Assembly: GCA_964017155.1 (NCBI GenBank)
Contig: OZ024857.1
Span: forward strand, 6,427,119 to 6,491,118
Reading direction: 5' to 3'
DNA length: 64,000 bases
Origin: Oasisia sp. SBJ-2009
Taxonomy: Eukaryota > Annelida > Polychaeta > Sabellida > Siboglinidae
Below the pieces are notes generated by a model that saw nothing but the letters and a program-made list of their open reading frames with translations, was not told the DNA's origin and did not search any database. The translations under genes were made by a program, and so were the position numbers. Numbering within the stretch: the stretch's first letter is position 1; each line of letters opens with the position of its first letter. Below, one piece after another: positions 28,401 to 37,400 of this stretch.

Positions 28401-31400
28401 TGCTGGGAGATTTTCAGATAAACACATCCAACAATGGGCGTTTATTGGCTGGCAGGAACACTCGCCTGTGAATGTTGTTTAGATACAGCTGCACAGACAA
28501 TTTGTGGCAGATTAAACATTTACCTTACAGTTACCCCTAGCCTGTGGGGTTTTTACTTTCCCACGCACATATACCCACTCAACTACGACATGTCCGAAAG
28601 GTTAACATTGGTTTTAGTGCTTTGTCTGAATGAAGGCATGCCAAAGAACCCGTTCCCACGCTTGTTCTTTGGCTGGATTTTTAAGTCCATGACTCCCTGT
28701 TTAATCTATGAACTCCTTAAAAGTCCCTTGGTAGAAGTCCACATGACTCTCTAGAGTTAAATGATAATAAATCCAGTATGGAATATGTTGTTCATGGCTC
28801 CAAGATTTGTTTTTTTGTAAGAAATGAACTTACCTTGTAGCACAGCTTTTGAAACATGACACCAGTACGTGACCACGACCTATAGCTGATGTAGGTTTCA
28901 ATAGCTGTGCTCCATTGTAAGTTAATTTCTTACAAAATAAATCCAGTGGCAGGATACATGCACATTGTAAAGTACATAAAGTCTGTAGTTATTTTTTGCT
29001 TGTGACCAGTCAAAATATCAGCATGAGAAGCATATCTGCACAGTAGGTTGGAGCTGCATAATATATAATACATAATTACATATCACAGATGAATGACTCA
29101 TGATTAAAATATGTTACCCTAGAAGAAAAGTGAAGTTAATGACAAGCCAAAGAAACATTTGCTGTTTGTAAAATCTGACATTGTTATGACATGATGATAA
29201 GTGCAGACTACAAAATTTGTCTGTAGACACAGAAACATGAGCAGAGTAGGAACCCACAGCACTCACCTCAAGTTTCCATAAAACTGATGCCTGGTTCCTG
29301 ACTTTTCCCATGTACCAAGTCCATCGACATCATATCAATTACATTTTTCTCCATATGAAAATAATTTTCCTGCTCGGTTTATTTTGTAACCGTAAACCCC
29401 TGGGTGCTTCAGTAAGCATGATACAGTTGTTTGTTGGTCGCCTATCAGTGCTGTTTTACAAGGCAAATGCCATAACCTGCATGTCAGGGGAATGCACTTG
29501 GGCCATTTATCAATGCCTGGCACACGCCACTAAGCTACAACTCCATCACAAGATAAAAGTTGGGTAACCTGAATTGTACCTCAGTGGGATACATCTAATG
29601 TACTGCATCATACATGTAGGAACAGAAAATCTATGTTCCTGTCGGTTACAGACATCGGCCGATTTTGTGGATTATGGCTTTCAACCTTATTCAAAGAAAC
29701 TGGGTCATCCTCACTAGGGTGGGTTCCTGACTAGGACATGTGCAGGGGCCAGAGGGTAGTCTTCTGGGGGGGGGGGGGGGTCAAAACCTCCAATTACACA
29801 TCCATATGAGGCTGGTTGGCCCATGAAGAAAACCACTCCTGGGTGGGCTAAATTGAAGCTTCACTGCTGGACATCACACACAAAATCATGTCGAATTATT
29901 AGTTTTTGTAGCTCACTAAAAACCTCCAATCTCAATCACCAAAACAGGGGTACAGCCCAAAGGACCAGCGACAGTCAAATTCCCAAGTCCTAACACTTCA
30001 AGTTCCTAACACTTCAAGCCCCCTGGATTTGCCTATCCCACACAATACACAGATGTACACTTTCCCATTAGTGTTTCCGTCCTGTTATTCTAGGAATGAG
30101 CTGAACTACAAAGTCGCACATGAAGGAAGTATCAATCACTGTCCGACTGACCAGCTACAACAAAACGCAATCAATCCTAAGAATAGCCAAATCCAGTACA
30201 CGTAGAGAAGACCAGGAAACACTCCAACTGTAACAAGTCAATATGCCACAGTGGGAGGGGGGGGGTTGACATTGATGAATATACTGACACTGATATATGG
30301 CAGAATGAAAGAACCGCAACCTTGGCATTCCCAGTTCACATCTCACTGACAAGAGTTGAGACCAGAGTCACCTGACCTACATTTGTTCCCTTTCTCAAGT
30401 GGACTTTCAGTGTCATTACCTACTAAGTACCAAGCAGTCCACTTGAAACTACATCTTTCACCCCCGCACCACCTCATTTCCAGGCCAAGATTTGAACCTT
30501 GTCCTTGTGTGAGTCAATGACTCACTGAGCTGCCATGAATTTGCAAGTATAATTCCATAATGGCACCAATAAGTCAATTTCTTGCACAGATTAATGACGT
30601 CATTATTGCTGTTCATGTCTAATTTAACATCTGCTGATAAGTCACTAATGTTTGCAATACTGACATATTTACTAAATTATTTCCCTCCATTTTACTGGCA
30701 TACTGGCCATGATTATTAGCACTATACATGTAGAATCAATTTATGCAGAATTTGGAATATTAACACGCCTAATTTCTTAGACGTTTCTGTCATTTCATTT
30801 AAGTGACCCTAATGTGAGGTGGCTGTAATATAGAAGTGACTGTTCAGCGAGGCTCAACTAGTTTGTTAAAATTGGTACTAATTAACAAGGGAACCAACCA
30901 CTAGTTAAATGTAAACCTATTTTGAGTTATACAGATCCCTGCAGACTGCATCTGAAGTAATGTTTTAGGTGATGTATCCCTGTAATTAGCGTGTTTCTTC
31001 TACTGAAGTCTTGCTAGAAGGTGATAAATCAAACGTTTCCCATCCAAAGATGTCACAACAAGATGAGACATCCATTACACAAACATTATCCCCTGCCGCC
31101 TCTAACATGGCTAATGAGTAATGACTGAGTCACTGTTGGTATTATTGTGTTAGACCCAGAAACGTACTGGCAGGGTGCCAAGAAATGACCAGGCAATGCC
31201 CTTGTCCAAACCACAGCCTCTGCTGTGTGGGAAAGTCATCAGGGGTCAAGACACAGTTTTTCTACCAACTATAATATGCATAGCTTTATATGGAGACCTG
31301 CCCACCCGTCCTTTGGACGGGTAGAGTGCATTTTGGACAGGTAGATATTCTAGCGGATGGGTAACTGATGGGTAAATAAATAAGAAGGAAAAAGGTGTTC

Positions 31401-34400
31401 AGAAAGCATTACACTGTCAATTATTCTTTGAAAATGGACTTCACATGACTGTATGCATGGATTATGGGGTATATAATATGTATATAGTATACACATCTAG
31501 ACTGGTGTTCATGTATGTGATTATGAGTTGACATGTACGTGTCTACCACAATACCACAATATTTTTGGACTGGTTATTTGATCTGCATAAAGCCCTGACT
31601 ACATGGCATATAAATGTCAGTGAAAATTTGATTTCTTCTATCACTTTAGGAACATGGAGTTGGCTGTTTTTTTAATGATAATATCAGCTGGCAAACCCAA
31701 CATTATATTCAAGGTCACAGATAGGCACTTTCCTTTAACGAATATTTCATCAAGTAACCTTAATCTGATGTTGCCATGGCTTCAATAATGTGGACAAACA
31801 CCAAGATTTGTGGGTATGTATTGTATGTGTGTGTATGTGTGTGTTGTGTGTGTTGTGTGTGTTGTGTGTGTTGTGTGTGTTGTGTGTGTTGTGTGTGTTG
31901 TGTGTGTTGTGTGTGTTGTGTGTGTTGTGTGTGTTGTGTGTGTTGTGTGTGTTGTGTGTGTTGTGTGTGTTGTGTGTGTTGTGTGTGTTGTGTGTGTTGT
32001 GTGTGTTGTGTGTGTTGTGTATTGTGTGTGTTGTGTGTGTTGTGTGTGTTGTGTATTGTGTGTGTTGTGTGTGTTGTGTGTGTTGTGTGTGTTGTGTGTG
32101 TTGTGTGTGTTGTGTGTGTTGTGTGTGTTGTGTGTGTTGTGTGTGTTGTGTATGTTGTATGTGCATGTCCATGTGTGTGTATGTACACGTGTGCAGAATT
32201 ATATACATACAGTAAGTGTTTCTATCTTACAAACATAATTATATATCTATAAAGATAAGTTCTTCATAATAGTGTTTTCACTCCTCAGGATTGTGCAAAG
32301 CTCATCTAGTTACTCTAAAAGTATGGGTGATGGTTCTTCCTTATTATTCATGATGAGCTCAATATCTGCAAGATGACCATCTAAACACTAAAAGATATAT
32401 GCAAACAAAATCTGCTGCAGAAGCAATCAAGAAACACCCCAGATTAGAGCTGATAAGTTGCATCAGACACCACTAGTACTCTCATATAAACATAAACTAT
32501 CACAGGATTAATGTTATTAACATTACAATCTCCCCTGACCATTGGTTACTGCTGACATGAATGCAAGACTAAACACATCACAGGCCTTGCAACAAATCAA
32601 TATGTCTACTTGGTATTGTTTTTACAGTTAAGCAACCAAACTTCCCATGTAGGCACTGGAAATATCACTATCACAGGCAGAGTACTCACCTGAGGGGAAA
32701 AAGTCAGAATCCACGAGAAAATGTTGCTGCCTTCTGTGGTACTGGTATCCAATGCATGGGAATGTGTGACTGGGTAGTGTATGTATGTGCACAGATGAAT
32801 GACTACCTCTGTGTCATCAGTACAACCCAGCCTGGCACTGCTGGCAGCTACCACAGCTGTGTGTGTTACCCCACTGAGAACTGGCTGATGTTATCAACCC
32901 CTCATCTGTTGTGTAACTCTAGTTTGTGGCCCTCATATAATTGGGGCACATGAGTGCTTTACATATTGATTCACACAGGGGTGGGCAAACATTTCAATTT
33001 TTATCTTCCAGGCATGGGAATTCATTCACTACCTGAGGGCACAGTGGAGCGCATTTAGCAATATCAATGTTAGAATCTTACTCAAGAAGTGAAGGTTCTT
33101 GGAATAATTTTACAGCCATTTTGAAACTAATCATTTGTTCACCCTACATAGCACAAGACAGTGGTGTGTGCATGTGTGTGTGCGTGTGTCGTGTTTTATA
33201 TCTTGTGCATGATGCAGTGTATGTGGAATGTATTTGTGCTGTGGCCATAGCTTTATCTAGAGATCCGTCCACCCGTCATTGGGAGTTGGGACGGGTACAA
33301 AAGAATATGGACGGGCAGATATATGGGTGGACGGGTAAAAAAATGAAGGAGCAAAAAAAGTCTTCCCAAACCATAGATATCGTTTCTTATGCCTTGAAAG
33401 TGAGTGTAAATGGTGTCATATGTGTGTTTGTAGCCCATTTCAGGTCATCAGGCACATCTGAAAGTTCGTAAACTAGCTTAACAGTTAACATCCATGTGTC
33501 CACCAAAACATGTGTGACTGGCAATAATTTTATCCTGCATAAAGCCCTGGCTGTGGCTGTAACGAGGCAACGGTGGAGAAGTGTAGTTGTTCAGGTTCCT
33601 AGTAGATGTGGTAGCCTACCACATCTGTGATCTGTGCTAAGTGTATAAGGGTGTATTCATGACTCTTGACTACATGGTCTCATATACAAAATTAATATTT
33701 GCCCAAAAAAAGCTCCTCAGTTCACACAAACCTTGCCTTACTTCTACCATAACACACGAGTGCAAAGAAGTTTTACAGACTTGAACGTGAAATGTGTGTT
33801 CACTAACACATGGGCCTGGACTAAACAGGACTCTCCCAGGGTTAAACAAACAGCCCGAGTTGATGGGACTACGCAAAAAACAAGCCCGACGCTGCTTTCA
33901 CAAAGTCCCAAACATACCAGCATCAATCATGTGCTTTCAACCGAATGTGTGGTAAGTCTATCCGAAATCCCCGGGAAGCCTCCGGGGCGACTTCCCGGTA
34001 GCTCTCTCCCAGCTGCCCGCTGACAACGCATTTCCACGCGACCAAAATAAAGTTAACAAAAAGTTCAATTTCCTGTGCATGTGCAAAGTTCTTCCAATAA
34101 TCTATAGATGAGATCTGGTTGGGTTTGTATGCTGCCCTCCCCTTTGTGCATACTCACTCAAGGTTGAGGCTGCCCTTGGTACTCTACTAGTACTAATTTT
34201 TCCTTAGAACTTCCATCACTGATCTCCTGTTTTATTGCTGCCATTACCTGCTGCCCCCCCCCCCCTCCCTATCCCTCAACCCCTTTCCAACCCTGCCAGA
34301 TCTCCCTATCATTATATTTCCACCTCTTCTGCCCCCAAGTCTGAGATTAGTGCTCTCTTTTAAATTAACAAATAACCCCCTTCCATTCTTTTATATGTAA

Positions 34401-37400
34401 TGTTTCTATACACCTGCCTATCTAGTCCTTAGGATGGCTCAAAGTGCTTTTAATCCAACTCCCTGCAGACCTGTTCAATCAAACACCATCTCAACTTCTG
34501 TGGGAAGTATTCAGCGACATAACAATTAATGCGCAAAGACTATTTACAAGTATACAAATATACAACACTGTCTAGAGCCAGGGTCTTATACAGGATAAAT
34601 ATTTTACTAGTCACAGTTTTTTTTGTAGACATGTACATGTTAACTCATACACATATAAGCCAGTTAAGATGTGTTTTATGATCTCAAATAAACTACAAAC
34701 ACACATGTGACACATTTTCAAGGCATAACAGACAAGATCTTTGATTTTTAAGACCTTTTTCCTCTTTAACCGTCCACCACCCCATCCCATCCACTGATAA
34801 TTCTACCCGTCCACAACGGGTTTACCCATGATGGCATCAAAATGAATGGTGGACGTGTCTTTACATAAATCCATATCGATAGCCTGGTTCTTATTAATGA
34901 AAGTGTTACATAACAGACATTATCCACTTTGTGGTTTGCTGTTCAAACAAGACCACCCACATCTTCAGATATGATTATCAAAATTGATAAATTATTACTC
35001 ATTTCCTGATAAATAAATCACAGACTGGATATTAGATAGTACAACACGACAAGTGGTGCAACTTAGGCAGAGCAAATTAACAATGCTCATGTCACACAAA
35101 GGCCAATCAGTGCAGATAAGTGTCTGTGTCTTTCTCAAGAAGACTTAGGTAAATCTAATCTCAGATACAGGCCTACAATTTTATCAAGATATCTTAGATA
35201 TTTATCAAATTGCCTGCAGTGTATCTGTTAGGGTAATCACTAATAATTAACAGGATAACAACTGATGTAGGAGTGCCCACATAGACCAGTTTCACTGTAT
35301 CTAAGCTACTATGTGTATGTCATGACATCTTTATCCAATGCCCTCGTAATTGAAACTAATCTAAAATGAGGATGTGTTGGTTTTGAATTCTGTGTGCATG
35401 GTTAAAAATTCAGTATCACTAGTGTGTGCACCTAAAAAAGGTAAAAACAAATGTTTTATTCATTAATAGATAATATTTCTGCCTAAATAAAAAAATTCCC
35501 AAAGTAAAGCTACAGAAACTCCAGCTACACAACATACATTGAATACAGTTATGTGAACAGAACTAATCATGTGAAATTAATCTGCAGAGTTTGTGTTTGT
35601 AAGGAATATGTTGTACACTTAGTTCACCCCTGAGGTTGCCCATGATGGGAATCATCCCTTTGATGTGTTGTTAAGTCCTCCACCTGTATAGGGATAACAG
35701 GTGAATCTTAGACAGTCACACCAATCTGTTAACCTGAAATTTCTCCATGACATCTGCCAGTGGGCAGTGGACAAAAGCAGTTGGCACCAAACAAGATGGA
35801 CCTAGGGAAAGGTTTCCCACTCAGCTAAACCCTCCAGTCCTTGGGTAATCCACCAGCCAGGCTGTTGTGATTGGGGCATTGAGTAAATAGTCAAGCACCC
35901 TGGCTGCACCACCCACTTGGAACTGTGCAGTGAAGCATGACAGGCTGGGAACATGAGTCCTACAGGAGGGCAACCTGCACTGGAAAACTAATAAAATGTT
36001 TTTTAAGTGTCATTAAGCTCATTCATTCCAGACGATGTCTGATCAATTTCCCCTATGAATAAAGGCATGGATGCTAAAGATGATCCCTGAATGGCTGAAC
36101 GATCTAAATACAAGCCAAATGTGCTGTGTTTTTAGACATGCAAACTAGTTTTTATAATGCTAAGAAACAAGTTTAATGCCTTTTAAATACAAATCATTTG
36201 CTTAAGAATAACAGCTTGCTGTAAGTTATTTGGAAAGTTAACAAGAACCAAACAACCGTACCGGTCAGCACTATAATTATCAATTATGGAAGCTGTATAA
36301 AATACAAAACTGATGAGAACTCATTTACAACTGTATATAATCATAATGAGAAAAGAATCTACCTATAGAATGAACCAAGATGTTGACTGTAGGTAGTAAT
36401 TATTATCAACCTTATGCCAAGAGGTAAAACAATGTAAAACATATAAAAATTTACTTACAGTGTCAATAAAAAAATAAGTATTTCTACTTTTATTATGTAA
36501 TCCTAATATTTTAATATATATTTTGTATTCATATTTACTAATCTACTTAGGCCTACATATCAAACTTCTACATAAATTAAAGAAATCAAATAAAAATATC
36601 ATTAGTGTTTTTTTATTGTATTGCCATTTCAACAGCCCCTTTGAAGAACTTAATAATTGTGTACGCCAATATTATTTGTTTAAGTACTACTACCAGAATC
36701 ACGTTGAAGAACACCTGTCTAGACTGTCTGTGGCTAAGTCATTTCACCTGGACAGACATCCCATTAAGACCTCACCTGCTGTTAATCTACCGGACTACCC
36801 AACCTCATTCAATCAGCTTGTGTAAATTGGCAAGCAAATGGTGCTGGCATTGATGCATGCATGCATCATATGCAAACAGTGGGACTTCTAGGAATCCTAG
36901 CAGACCCTGGAGACAGGGAAGGTATTCTTGCAGACATGGTGTGGGTGGGCATAAAGTCAGACAATCCCATGAAAATGTATTTTTCTTGGCATTTATTCTG
37001 CATTGAACGTATAATATGAAAGTTTTGCTTCTTCAGGAACATTTAGTCTTCTGCGGTTAAATGTCTTGTTATAAAAATGCACAAATTAATTATAAAAAAT
37101 TGGAACACACAAAAACACTGGTGCTCTAGACAGATAACTAGGCAGACTAGCTATTGACTAACTACATTTTGTTCACGTAAATATTTTAATAATACAAAAT
37201 ACAAATATATTCAAAATTATAATTGTTGAACAGGAAAAAATGTTGTTCCAGTTGTATACAAACATTGTACACGGGTGTGTATGTTGATATTGGGCCACAG
37301 TGAGACACAGTGACATGAATCACAACACAGACTTCTTAGTCACAAGCAACTGTGATTACAAGTGCAGCATGAGAGTATAGGAATAGAAGTTTATGGAATG

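Larger units (their letters stand above)
23546..28812 (-). other. Trio-like intron 1, left-middle part
   Basis: No coding exon recognised. Contains the tandem repeats at 25255-25465 and 27100-27720. Confidence 0.45.

Noticed and set aside
29261..29311. Possible extra Trio-like exon ending AACTTGAG|GTGAGTG
   Set aside because: The donor is strong, but the best acceptor gives a 31-nt exon that breaks the phase-1 link of exons 1 and 2.
31750..32252. Six overlapping long open frames over a GT-rich block
   Set aside because: A 9-bp repeat with no stop in any frame produces them; no gene.
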